From Peptococcaceae bacterium UBA5767 (GTDB lineage Bacteria; Bacillota; TC1; UBA5767), in contig DIET01000010.1 of the NCBI GenBank assembly GCA_002418765.1, positions 1-64,000 of the forward strand: DNA of 64,000 nt, written 5' to 3'. The notes beneath the pieces are model-generated. The model made no database searches, was not told where the DNA came from, and saw nothing but the letters and a program-made list of their open reading frames with translations. The position numbers and the translations under genes were made by a program. Positions 50,583 to 58,979 of the stretch are shown here, one piece after another (position 1 is the first letter of the stretch; every line of letters begins with the position of its first letter).

Positions 50583-51038
50583 CTATTCCATGGTCTTCTT
50601 TGCCTTACTCCAAAGGTGGTACGCTTCTAAGATTTCCTGCTCAATCATCAACCAATCCATACTTCCTGCGTATTGCTGCCAGATATGGCCAAACTCATCG
50701 TACAGAAATAACGTTGGTGTCACTTGGACTTGTTTATGCCAAGAAAACTCCATCTCATTTTCTTCCTCCACATCAATCAGGATCCAGCGCCAATCTACCT
50801 GCTGTTCTTTCAAACGGGATTGCATCTCTTTAAGTGGCGTATCGGCCAATCGACTCATGACGCAGTCACTAGAATAAAAATACAAAAAATAGGGTTCCTC
50901 TTGCGACAAAGCCTGTTGCTCTGCTTCTCTGCCTGTTATTTCTTGCCCAATCAAGCCTATATTGTAAGCAGAAAAAAGAAACACCAGTGCCGCAAAGAAT
51001 ACCAAAACCACCTTTAACAACCTAAATAATTTCTTCAT
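50583..51038 (-). CDS. Membrane-anchored thioredoxin-fold protein with a single active-site cysteine
   Basis: A 151-residue protein with an N-terminal membrane anchor (LLKVVLVFFAALVFLFSAYNIGL) and an extracytoplasmic thioredoxin-like domain. The usual C-x-x-C is reduced to one cysteine in YFYSSDCVMSRLADTP near residue 58, while the cis-proline loop QVTPTLFLYDEFG near residue 104 is present. It may therefore act as a monothiol carrier or chaperone rather than a standard oxidoreductase. GAGGAGG precedes the ATG. It is between tsaD and the Mo-cofactor operon. Three DnaA-box-like sites lie just upstream. Confidence 0.75.
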   Translation of the reverse strand: MKKLFRLLKVVLVFFAALVFLFSAYNIGLIGQEITGREAEQQALSQEEPYFLYFYSSDCVMSRLADTPLKEMQSRLKEQQVDWRWILIDVEEENEMEFSWHKQVQVTPTLFLYDEFGHIWQQYAGSMDWLMIEQEILEAYHLWSKAKKTME

Positions 51039-51056
51039 CGTGCCTCCTCGGCTAAG

Positions 51057-51109
51057 TTATCCCCATAATCCACAGATTTTAGCAACAAAACACCTGTTCT
51101 TGTGGATAA
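51057..51109. promoter_or_regulatory. Cluster of DnaA-box-like 9-mers
   Basis: TTATCCCCA (51057-51065), TAATCCACA (51066-51074) and TGTGGATAA (51101-51109, an exact TTATCCACA on the minus strand) sit in the 73-base gap before the thioredoxin-like gene. A further exact box lies inside tsaD at 51235-51243. Function is not established. Confidence 0.4.
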
Positions 51110-51111
51110 CT

Positions 51112-52134
51112 CTAGCCATGGATGGAAATGTGCGGCACAGCGTTCAGGTCCAAAGACCCCACCCGCCCCGCCTGATAAAGATGGTATGCTGCCGCACCAA
51201 TCATGGCAGCATTGTCCGTGCAAAGTACAGGTTGTGGATAAATCAACTGGATACCCTCCAGGGCTAGTCGTATACGCATGGTTTCCTGTAGCATCTTGTT
51301 GCCTGCAACACCACCGGCCAAAGCCACCGTTTTTACATTCTTCAACAAAGCAGCCTTAAGCGTTTTTTCCACCAGCACCTCAATCAAGGCCTCCTGAAAA
51401 CTGGCTGAAACATCCTCTCTACTAATAAGTTCCTCTTTTTGCTTCATGGTATGCAAATAATTGATGACTGATGATTTTAACCCGGAAAAACTAAAATCCA
51501 AAGAATCTTTCTCCAAATACGCCCTGGGAAAATCAATGGCCCGCGGATTGCCAGACAACGCTTTGGCCTCAATCGCCGGACCTCCCGGGTATCCCAGTCC
51601 CAAAACCCGCGCTACCTTGTCGAAGGCTTCGCCTGCGGCATCGTCCCTGGTTTCCCCCAAAATCTCCATGTCACCATGGTCTCTCCAATAGATAATGCTG
51701 GTGTGACCTCCAGAAACCACCAAACACAAAAGCGGGAAAGTGGTCTTCGGATGACTGAGCAGGTTGGCGTACATATGCCCAAGCAAATGATGCACCGGAA
51801 TCAAGGGGATGCCCAGTGCATAAGCCAACGATTTGGCCAGCGACACACCCACTAAAAGCGCTCCCACCAGACCCGGACCATAGGTAACGCCAATCTCTGT
51901 GATCTCATCTTTTTTCACACCGGCTTCAGCAAGCGCCAGATCCACGACACCCACCAAATTTTCCAAATGCTTCCGTGAAGCAATTTCCGGCACCACACCA
52001 CCATACAAACCATGAATGGCAATCTGGGAGGAAATAATATTACTTAGTATTTCTTGTCCATTTCGGACTACAGCTGCAGACGTTTCATCACAGCTGGTTT
52101 CAATGGCCAACAATAGGCTCTCTTTACGATTCAT
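51112..52134 (-). CDS. tsaD: tRNA N6-threonylcarbamoyladenosine transferase TsaD
   Basis: About 340 residues from the ATG at 52134, with GGAGG upstream inside rimI. TsaD transfers the threonylcarbamoyl group to A37 of tRNAs reading ANN codons. The ASKHA fold starts LAIETSCDETSAAVV, and the metal-binding HxxxH is in VHHLLGHMYANL near residue 111. GGVAGNKMLQ near residue 268 and a C-terminal DNAAMIG are canonical. It is the last gene of the tsaE-tsaB-rimI-tsaD series; partner TsaC is not in the window. Confidence 0.97.
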   Translation of the reverse strand: MNRKESLLLAIETSCDETSAAVVRNGQEILSNIISSQIAIHGLYGGVVPEIASRKHLENLVGVVDLALAEAGVKKDEITEIGVTYGPGLVGALLVGVSLAKSLAYALGIPLIPVHHLLGHMYANLLSHPKTTFPLLCLVVSGGHTSIIYWRDHGDMEILGETRDDAAGEAFDKVARVLGLGYPGGPAIEAKALSGNPRAIDFPRAYLEKDSLDFSFSGLKSSVINYLHTMKQKEELISREDVSASFQEALIEVLVEKTLKAALLKNVKTVALAGGVAGNKMLQETMRIRLALEGIQLIYPQPVLCTDNAAMIGAAAYHLYQAGRVGSLDLNAVPHISIHG

Positions 52135-52579
52135 CAAAATGCCTCCACATAATCAGGGCATCTTCCCCGTTATCGGCGTAATACGCCTTTCGCACACCTT
52201 CCACCTGAAAACCATACCTTTCATACAAAGCAATGGCCGCCTGATTGGATCGCCGGACCTCCAGTGTCACATCCATAAGCGAAGAAGCAATGGCCGTCAA
52301 AAGTAGCGAATGTAGCAGTTTGGATCCCACGCCTTCTCTGCGGTGTAATGGATGCACCGCAATATTGGTAATATGCCCTTCATCTAAAATATACCACATT
52401 CCAGCATAGCCAATGACCTCCTCCACCAGCAAAGCTACCCAGTAATGAGCCAACTTGTTGGATTCAAGCTCATAGAGAAAGGTTTCACGTGTCCAGGGTG
52501 TCGGGAAGCACAAGGTTTCCACCTTGAGCAGATCATCCAGATGATGTTTGGCAAGAGGTTCAATGCGAATATCACTCAT
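52124..52579 (-). CDS. rimI: Ribosomal protein S18-alanine N-acetyltransferase RimI
   Basis: A 151-residue GNAT acetyltransferase. The acetyl-CoA loop HPLHRREGVGSKLLHSLL lies near residue 77, and the C-terminal LYERYGFQVEGVRKAYY is typical of RimI. It overlaps tsaB by 8 bases and tsaD by 11 bases, the standard Firmicutes arrangement. Confidence 0.95.
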   Translation of the reverse strand: MSDIRIEPLAKHHLDDLLKVETLCFPTPWTRETFLYELESNKLAHYWVALLVEEVIGYAGMWYILDEGHITNIAVHPLHRREGVGSKLLHSLLLTAIASSLMDVTLEVRRSNQAAIALYERYGFQVEGVRKAYYADNGEDALIMWRHFDES

Positions 52580-53267
52580 GATTCATTTTCCTCTTCAAGT
52601 TCTGCTCTGCTTGAGAATCCCGTACGTAGAAAGGCGCCAGATCCGCTAGGGAATCCTCTTTTCGTTGCGCATATTCCTCCAAGGCCAAAAATCCGACATG
52701 ACCAGCTCGATTGTCTATGCTTCCTGCCCCTACAAATCGGGCCTCTGGCAACGCCTCTTGCAACTCAATACTGAGAACCTGAGCCCCATCCCCCAAAAAA
52801 AGAGGAGCCAACTGTCCCATCTCTTTGAGTTTGTCCAGCAGCACAGCGACTGGCCATACAAAGTAATCCGTCTTTCTGACACCCTCCAAAAAGATGGCAC
52901 CATAGGCTTCTTGCCTACGCGCATTGATCAGTGGCACCACAGCCTTAGGGTAGGTTCTCTGGGAAAAAGCCATGGCATCGAGTGTTCCCACACCAATCAA
53001 AGGCACACCCCAGCCATAGGAAAGGCCCTTGGCCGTAGCCATCCCGATACGCAGACCCGTGAACGAACCGGGTCCAATACTCACTGCCACCAAATCGATC
53101 TCTTTAGAAGGCATTTCTGCATCCTGCAGCAATTGGTGGATCATCGGCAACAGTTTTTCCGAGTGATTCTTTTTTATATTCAGAAAAAACTCCCCCAAAA
53201 GATGCTTCTCCCGAAGCAGGGCTGCGGAAGCGACCTGCGTAGCCGTTTCAATGCTCAGTACATTCAT
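52572..53267 (-). CDS. tsaB: tRNA threonylcarbamoyladenosine biosynthesis protein TsaB
   Basis: A 231-residue TsaB, the TsaD paralogue that scaffolds the t6A complex. It starts VLSIETATQVASAAL and contains AVSIGPGSFTGLRIGMATAKGLSYG near residue 61. As is normal for TsaB it lacks the HxxxH metal motif. It overlaps tsaE by 20 bases and rimI by 8. Confidence 0.96.
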   Translation of the reverse strand: MNVLSIETATQVASAALLREKHLLGEFFLNIKKNHSEKLLPMIHQLLQDAEMPSKEIDLVAVSIGPGSFTGLRIGMATAKGLSYGWGVPLIGVGTLDAMAFSQRTYPKAVVPLINARRQEAYGAIFLEGVRKTDYFVWPVAVLLDKLKEMGQLAPLFLGDGAQVLSIELQEALPEARFVGAGSIDNRAGHVGFLALEEYAQRKEDSLADLAPFYVRDSQAEQNLKRKMNHE

Positions 53268-53754
53268 ACTCTATTCCTGCCCTTTCCCATGCCTGCGCCA
53301 AGCGCTGTAAAAACTCTTCGCCTTCTCTGCCCTGGGCAGCAAAGCACAAGTCCCTTGTTGTTTCATCAACACGATCCATTTTTATAGATAGATAGGCTTC
53401 AGGCCATAAACCGGGAAGACGTTCCGCCCATTCCAACAAACACAGTCCCTCTGCCTCCATGGCTTCTTCCAGCCCAATATCCATGGCTTCGTCTTCTTGT
53501 TCCAGCCGATAGGCATCGAAATGCATCAGGGGCAAGCGCCCCTGATAGGTTTGCATCAAGGTAAAGGTCGGACTCTTGATGGGCTCTGTAATGCCAAGGC
53601 CCAGTGCTATCCCCTGACTAAGCGTAGTCTTTCCCGTACCCAAATCAGCAAAAAAAAGCACCACATCCGAAGCTTTGGCCACTACTCCAATGCATCGTCC
53701 CACATCTACCGTCTCGGTGGCGCTATGACTGCGCACATGCATGATCTTCGCCAT
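53248..53754 (-). CDS. tsaE: tRNA threonylcarbamoyladenosine biosynthesis ATPase TsaE
   Basis: A 168-residue P-loop protein from the ATG at 53754. Walker A is in FFADLGTGKTTLSQGIALGLG near residue 38, followed by IKSPTFTLMQTY and LMHFDAYRLE with the conserved Asp. The C-terminal part, from about residue 100, is typical for TsaE. TsaE drives the TsaBD catalytic cycle by ATP hydrolysis. Its start lies within the 3' end of the amidohydrolase gene, so translation is coupled. Confidence 0.95.
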   Translation of the reverse strand: MAKIMHVRSHSATETVDVGRCIGVVAKASDVVLFFADLGTGKTTLSQGIALGLGITEPIKSPTFTLMQTYQGRLPLMHFDAYRLEQEDEAMDIGLEEAMEAEGLCLLEWAERLPGLWPEAYLSIKMDRVDETTRDLCFAAQGREGEEFLQRLAQAWERAGIEYECTEH

Positions 53755-54892
53755 AAACAAATTCTCCTTTGATCATGGTCCATCCTACTTTGGTGTAGAA
53801 ATCCAAAGGATCCCCCTGAAACAACACCAAATTGGCCTCATAACCCTTCTCGATCTTCCCCATCCGGTGATCCAGTCTCAAGATACGACTGGATTCCCAG
53901 GTAATGCTCAAAATAGCCGCACGCTCAGACAAACCCTGTTTTTTGGCCAGCATGGCTGACAATCGAAGTCCCGATGGTGGTAGTTCCGGTCCATCTGTGA
54001 TCAGACAAAAAGGGATTCCCTTTTCTTCTAACAAAGCAGGAAGAGCAGCAGTAAATGCCTGCATCTCCCGTTTGCTTCTCACCATCCAAAGCGGTCCGAT
54101 TGCCAGTCCCACTTTTTTTTCTTTGATTTCATCCAAAAGTCCGGCTGCGCCAGTCGCATGTTCAATCACCAAAGAAAACCGAAACTCGTCCGCCAGACGA
54201 ATTGCCGAACAAATATCATCAGCACGATGTGCGTGTAAACGTAGAGGAATTTTTCTTTCCAATAGCCAACAGAGTGGCTCCTTCTCAAAATGAAAAAGGT
54301 CCAAATTATGGGCCTTTTGTTCTTGGTAGGCCACAGCCTCGTACAAAGCCTTGCGTAGCAGCATCATTTCACCCATGCGAGTAAAAGGCGCCTCTCCCTT
54401 ACTGCCATAATCCCGTTTAGGATTTTCTCCCAAAGCGCCTTTAAGGCCATTGGGAGACTCAATCAGCATCTCATCCACCGTCCGTCCTGCCGTATACAGA
54501 CTGGCGCCTAAACCCCCAATAAGATTGGAACTACCAGGGAAAATACCCACCGTGGTAATTCCCTCCTCACGGGCCTGAGCAAACAAACCATCTGAAGGTT
54601 GGATACCATCAATCACCCGAAGCGCCGGCTGAATAGGGTTCCCCATTTCATTGGTATCTGAGCCGCTTGGATCCATCTCTTCTTCCAAACCGATATGCGT
54701 ATGGGCATCGATAAGTCCAGGCCACAAAGTTCCGCGACATACGACCTTCTGTATAGACTCATCTTTTTGTTCCCGCCAATCTTCTTGTCGTCCTAAAGAA
54801 ACAATCCGACCCTGGTCCAGCAACAAATATACCTGATCCTGGTATTCTTCTCCTATAAAGGCTCTATCTACCCATAATAAGATTTTACTCAT
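53723..54892 (-). CDS. Amidohydrolase family protein (imidazolonepropionase-like)
   Basis: A 389-residue metal-dependent amidohydrolase. The four metal-site motifs appear in order: LIDAHTHIG near residue 62, LRLHAHRADD near residue 218, LVIEHATG near residue 240 and CLITDGPELPPSG near residue 297. The C-terminal MGKIEKGYEANLVLFQGDPL closes the beta-sandwich. Similar proteins are found in many clostridia without a known substrate. It is embedded between alr and tsaE with overlaps on both sides, an unusual insertion in an otherwise conserved block. Confidence 0.88.
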   Translation of the reverse strand: MSKILLWVDRAFIGEEYQDQVYLLLDQGRIVSLGRQEDWREQKDESIQKVVCRGTLWPGLIDAHTHIGLEEEMDPSGSDTNEMGNPIQPALRVIDGIQPSDGLFAQAREEGITTVGIFPGSSNLIGGLGASLYTAGRTVDEMLIESPNGLKGALGENPKRDYGSKGEAPFTRMGEMMLLRKALYEAVAYQEQKAHNLDLFHFEKEPLCWLLERKIPLRLHAHRADDICSAIRLADEFRFSLVIEHATGAAGLLDEIKEKKVGLAIGPLWMVRSKREMQAFTAALPALLEEKGIPFCLITDGPELPPSGLRLSAMLAKKQGLSERAAILSITWESSRILRLDHRMGKIEKGYEANLVLFQGDPLDFYTKVGWTMIKGEFVYGEDHACAQS

Positions 54893-56048
54893 GTTTGTAC
54901 ACCCTAGGTACTCTTTCTGAAATGGTAGTCAAAAGCTCATAATTGATAGAACCGGTCAATTCAGCCAGTTCCGAAACAGGAAGGCTTTGCCCCGATGAAG
55001 CCTCCACACCAAAGACCACCACTTCATCACCCAACTTCACATCTTCAATCTCCGTCACATCGACCATCAATTGATCCATACATATGCTGCCCACGATAGG
55101 TGCTCGCTTCCCTTTGATGAGAACCGAACCTCGATTGGATAACATTCTAGGATAACCATCGGCATAACCTAAAGGCAGCGTAGCAATCACCGAATCCTTC
55201 TTGGTTTCATAGGTACCGCCATAGCTGATTTTCATCCCTGGTTTGGCATGAAGAATATTGACGATACTGGCCTTAAGGGTCATGGCTTGTTCCAACAATA
55301 GATCGCAGCAGCAAGATTCTATATAGGGGGATGGATAGTGTCCATAAAGAATAATACCGGGACGAACCATATCCAGATGGGCTTCTTTCATGGTCAACAA
55401 CGTCGCAGAATTAGCCAGATGCTTGATGGGGATCTTGGTGGGCAAGCCCTTGGCGTCATTTTTCTTGACCAACATCCTTTCCAACTGATCCGTAAACGAA
55501 ACAAATCGGTCCCATTGCATCTGATTGTACGCTATATCGCCGGAATCGGCACTGGCCATATGGGAAAAAATACCATCAATTTGAATGTTGCTTAAATCGT
55601 CAATGGCGCAAATATCAGCAAGAGACTCTTCATTGCTCATAAAACCAATGCGGTGCATCCCAGTATCCACCTTGATATGCACCTTGACCATGGCTTCTAC
55701 TTTTTTTGCTGCTTCATTGAGTTTCACAGCCTGTTCTCTATTGAATATGGTCTGCATGATATCATACTGCAGCAACTGATCATAATCATGCCAGTCGGTA
55801 TAACCCAAAATCAAAATTGGTTTGGTGATCCATCTTTTTCGCAGTTCTACCGCTTCCGAAAGCACAGCCACCCCAAAATAATCTGAATACTCATCAAGCG
55901 CTTCCTTGGCTACCATACTGGATCCATGTCCATAGCCATTGGCCTTGATGATAGACATGATTTTGATGTCTCGATCTAGTTGTTCACGCACTTTTTTGAT
56001 GTTATTGCGTATGGCCTGCAAATCTACTTCTGCCCATACCAGTCTCAT
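54885..56048 (-). CDS. alr: Alanine racemase
   Basis: A 387-residue PLP-dependent fold-III racemase making D-alanine for peptidoglycan. The PLP lysine is in SIIKANGYGHGSSMVAKEAL near residue 34. The second catalytic residue, Tyr, lies in GMKISYGGTYE near residue 262, and the metal/substrate loop is SICMDQLMVDVTEIEDV. AAGGAG precedes the ATG. It follows the nnr gene by about 50 bases and overlaps the amidohydrolase gene by 8. Confidence 0.97.
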   Translation of the reverse strand: MRLVWAEVDLQAIRNNIKKVREQLDRDIKIMSIIKANGYGHGSSMVAKEALDEYSDYFGVAVLSEAVELRKRWITKPILILGYTDWHDYDQLLQYDIMQTIFNREQAVKLNEAAKKVEAMVKVHIKVDTGMHRIGFMSNEESLADICAIDDLSNIQIDGIFSHMASADSGDIAYNQMQWDRFVSFTDQLERMLVKKNDAKGLPTKIPIKHLANSATLLTMKEAHLDMVRPGIILYGHYPSPYIESCCCDLLLEQAMTLKASIVNILHAKPGMKISYGGTYETKKDSVIATLPLGYADGYPRMLSNRGSVLIKGKRAPIVGSICMDQLMVDVTEIEDVKLGDEVVVFGVEASSGQSLPVSELAELTGSINYELLTTISERVPRVYKHE

Positions 56049-56096
56049 ATCATTTCTCCTTTGGTTCTATCTTATCGATGATCAGCAAGCCAGTCA

Positions 56097-57668
56097 CTAT
56101 ACCATTTTATTCAAATAAGTATGCTGTTTCCAAGTATCCTTCAGCGCCAAAAAAGCCTTGGCGATGGTCTGGGTAATGTCACCCGCCTTCATGGCTTCCT
56201 CGCTCCATTCCCCTGCCGCTAAATCCCCTGCCAGACCATGCAGATATGCCCCAACCTTGGCCGCCGAAAATCCATCTAAGCCCTGCCCCAGAAGTGCTCC
56301 GATCATGCCACTCAAGACATCTCCAGACCCTCCTGTCGCCATACCTGGATTACCTGTAGTATTGATGGCCAGATGCTTCCCATCATAAATCAAGGTACGA
56401 CTTCCTTTAAGAAGAATAACACCACCATACCGTTCATACAATGCAACCATAGTCTCTTGTCTATGCTCCTTAATCCAACCCACCTCTTTCCCCAAAAGGC
56501 GGGCCGCTTCCCCTTCGTGAGGCGTCAAAACCCAATTATCTTTCTTTCGAAGACGATCGGTGGGTATATTGGCAAGATGAAACAGTGCGTCAGCATCCAT
56601 CACACTGGGCAGGCTTAGTCCATTCATCACAGCCTCAATTAGTCCCAACGTACCTGGATCACGACCAAGGCCCGGCCCCATCACCAATACGTCACGTTCC
56701 ATCGCTTCTTTTACCAATCGTTCTGCCTGCCGGTCAGTCAAATATCCCATCTCCGTAGACACCGGAATAGTCATGGCCTCTGTGAGCTTTTGTTCCAATA
56801 TCTCATTGATATCTTCTGGCACCAAACAGCTGACCAAGCCTGCCCCAGAGCGCACAGCCCCTTCCGCCGCCAGGTAGATGGCGCCGGTTAAGCCCTTTTT
56901 GCCTCCCACAACCAAAATTTTCCCACAGCTTCCCTTATGCAAATAAGCTTTTCTCTTGGCCACAAAACCCAAAACATCCTCCCGAATAAGCACTTCATAA
57001 CGAGAAGAAAAGCGAGACAAAAGACGTGATGGCAGACCGATATCACCCAGATATATTTGACCGGCGCGTTTTTCCTGATCCAAAAACAAACCAATCTTTA
57101 CGGCACCCAAGGTGATGGTGAAGTCACTCGAAAGAACCGTCTCCCCCAATCCAGTATTGGCATCGAGGCCAGATGGAATATCGATGGCAATTTTGGTGGC
57201 CACCGAATCGTTGTAGGCAGAAATAAGGTCCCATATATCTTTTGGCATACGACCAGCAAATCCCGTACCATACAAGGCATCCACAAGAATATCAGATTCC
57301 TCAAAACATTCTATCACTTCTTTTTTTCGGGTGCAGTCGATTACGCACTCATCCAACAAGCCCATACGCTGTATCATATGGTACTGGGTCAAAGCATCGC
57401 CCTTGTATTCATGGTCAGGATACACAAATATAATTTGAACGTGGTAACCTAAATTTCGCAGATGGCGATACACCGCCATTCCGTCACCCCCGTTGTTGCC
57501 TTTGCCCACAATAACACAGATTGATTGCGAGGTCATGGGTATATATTTTTGCATAAACTCCACTACCCTCATGGCGGCCTGCTCCATCAGCACAATACCA
57601 GGTATGCCATATTCTTCCATGGCCAATCGATCAATTTCTTTGATGGTTCTTCCTTCTACTGCCAGCAT
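56097..57668 (-). CDS. nnr: Bifunctional NAD(P)H-hydrate epimerase/dehydratase
   Basis: A 523-residue two-domain repair enzyme. The N-terminal YjeF_N epimerase domain shows IVGKGNNGGDGMAVYRHL near residue 53 and DALYGTGFAGRMP near residue 131. The C-terminal ADP-dependent dehydratase (YjeF_C) begins near residue 235 with KGSCGKILVVGGKKGLTGAIYLAAEGAVRSGAG and carries the catalytic NTTGNPGMATGGSGDVLSGMI near residue 440. GGGGAGG precedes the ATG. It starts directly after the acpS stop, the usual clostridial order. Confidence 0.97.
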   Translation of the reverse strand: MLAVEGRTIKEIDRLAMEEYGIPGIVLMEQAAMRVVEFMQKYIPMTSQSICVIVGKGNNGGDGMAVYRHLRNLGYHVQIIFVYPDHEYKGDALTQYHMIQRMGLLDECVIDCTRKKEVIECFEESDILVDALYGTGFAGRMPKDIWDLISAYNDSVATKIAIDIPSGLDANTGLGETVLSSDFTITLGAVKIGLFLDQEKRAGQIYLGDIGLPSRLLSRFSSRYEVLIREDVLGFVAKRKAYLHKGSCGKILVVGGKKGLTGAIYLAAEGAVRSGAGLVSCLVPEDINEILEQKLTEAMTIPVSTEMGYLTDRQAERLVKEAMERDVLVMGPGLGRDPGTLGLIEAVMNGLSLPSVMDADALFHLANIPTDRLRKKDNWVLTPHEGEAARLLGKEVGWIKEHRQETMVALYERYGGVILLKGSRTLIYDGKHLAINTTGNPGMATGGSGDVLSGMIGALLGQGLDGFSAAKVGAYLHGLAGDLAAGEWSEEAMKAGDITQTIAKAFLALKDTWKQHTYLNKMV

Positions 57669-58040
57669 TTAATCCTCCCCCACCGCAAAAGCAATGGATA
57701 TATCTTGATCATGAGACAAACTAAGTGTTATATGCCTAATGCCCAAAGTTTGCATCAAATGTAAGGCTTTTCCCTGCACGTGATAATAGGGCTCCCCTGT
57801 CTCTTTGCGCAATACCTCAATATCCAAAAAATCACAATGAAAAATCCCCCGGGCACAAACCTTAAGAAAGGCCTCTTTGGCGGCAAACCGGGCCGCATAC
57901 TTCTCCCAAGGAGAAGCAGAAGTCTCACAATAGTCTTGCTCATTTTTGGTGAAGACCCGTGCCTTAAAATGTTCATTTCGCTCTATGGCCTTCTTGATGC
58001 GGGCCTGGCTTACCAGGTCTACTCCGATGCCCTTAATCAT
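57669..58040 (-). CDS. acpS: Holo-[acyl-carrier-protein] synthase
   Basis: A 123-residue phosphopantetheinyl transferase. It begins IKGIGVDLVSQARIKKAIER with the metal-binding Asp, and AARFAAKEAFLKVCARG near residue 49 is the second motif with the catalytic Glu-Lys. It activates acyl carrier protein with coenzyme A. The ATG follows GGACGG. It is the first gene of the block that runs on to tsaD. Confidence 0.97.
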   Translation of the reverse strand: MIKGIGVDLVSQARIKKAIERNEHFKARVFTKNEQDYCETSASPWEKYAARFAAKEAFLKVCARGIFHCDFLDIEVLRKETGEPYYHVQGKALHLMQTLGIRHITLSLSHDQDISIAFAVGED

Positions 58041-58100
58041 CCGTTGGTCCGTCCTTTATCTTCTTAACTGCTCATTTATTATACAACAACGGTTCCATAA

Positions 58101-58134
58101 AAAGAAGAAACCAGTTCACACTGGCCTCTTCTTT
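58101..58134. terminator. Intrinsic terminator between pstB and acpS
   Basis: AAAGAAG (58101-58107) pairs with CTTCTTT (58128-58134), with an inner CCAGT/ACTGG stem across a small internal loop. The minus strand continues into a T5 run, terminating pst transcription. Confidence 0.75.
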
Positions 58135-58184
58135 GGTTTATTCGATGGATATCGGTTGTATCATGGTTGTATGAACGTTTTTTC

Positions 58185-58964
58185 CTATCCAAAACGTCCA
58201 GTGATGTAATCTTCTGTTCTTTGGTCTCTGGGTCTGGAAAAGAGCATCTCCGTCTTCTCGTATTCAATCAATTCTCCTAAGAGAAAATATGCTGTACGAT
58301 CCGATATACGAGCTGCTTGTTGCATAGAGTGGGTGACAATGGCAATGGAATAATCCTTTTTCAGGACATTGATCAGTTCTTCCACACGGCCGGTGGCAAT
58401 AGGGTCCAGTGCCGACGTAGGCTCATCCATCAAAATGATGTCCGGTTGAACAGCCAGGCATCTAGCAATACAAAGTCGCTGTTGCTGCCCTCCCGACAGA
58501 CCATATGCATTGGTATCCAATCGATCCTTGACTTCATCCCACAGGGCAGCACCCTTCAGACTGCTCTCTAAAATTTCATCCAGCATGCCTTTGTTTTTGA
58601 TTCCATGAATCTTAGGCCCATACAATACATTTTCTGCAATAGACTTGGGAAAAGGATTGGGTTTTTGAAACACCATGCCCACCCTGGTCCGGAGTTCTTC
58701 CACCTGCATATCCTCATGGAAAATATTTTTTCCATGGTATTGAATTTCTCCCGTGGTACGCACACCAGGAATAATTTCCACCATTCGGTTCAAGGTTTTG
58801 ATAAAGGTCGACTTGCCACATCCTGACGGACCAATGATGGCTGTCACCTCATGGTTCATGATTTGCATAGAGATATCTTTGAGAGCATGGGTTTCCCCGT
58901 ACCAAAGGTTCAGATGCTGAACGTCGTACACGACATCTTGATTCTGTTTCATGTCTACAGTCAT
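58185..58964 (-). CDS. pstB: Phosphate ABC transporter ATP-binding protein
   Basis: A 259-residue ATPase of the high-affinity phosphate importer. Walker A is GPSGCGKSTFIKTLNRM near residue 42, the signature is LSGGQQQRLCIARCLA near residue 154, and Walker B is ILMDEPTSALDPIATGRVEEL near residue 175. The spacing and the LNRM segment are specific to PstB. AGGAGG precedes the ATG by eight bases. It is the last gene of pstSCAB; no phoU follows before the terminator. Confidence 0.97.
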   Translation of the reverse strand: MTVDMKQNQDVVYDVQHLNLWYGETHALKDISMQIMNHEVTAIIGPSGCGKSTFIKTLNRMVEIIPGVRTTGEIQYHGKNIFHEDMQVEELRTRVGMVFQKPNPFPKSIAENVLYGPKIHGIKNKGMLDEILESSLKGAALWDEVKDRLDTNAYGLSGGQQQRLCIARCLAVQPDIILMDEPTSALDPIATGRVEELINVLKKDYSIAIVTHSMQQAARISDRTAYFLLGELIEYEKTEMLFSRPRDQRTEDYITGRFG

Positions 58965-58979
58965 ATGTCTTTCCTCCTG

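Noticed and set aside
51057..51243. Chromosomal replication origin suggested by DnaA boxes
   Set aside because: No dnaA, dnaN, gidA or rpmH genes, no AT-rich unwinding region, and only four boxes. At most a minor DnaA-binding locus.
52665..53387. 240-codon open frame on the plus strand opposite tsaB
   Set aside because: It is antisense to tsaB, with its right end running over the tsaE/tsaB overlap and the 3' end of tsaE. It shows no protein family pattern and lacks a ribosome site. It is a shadow of the real genes.
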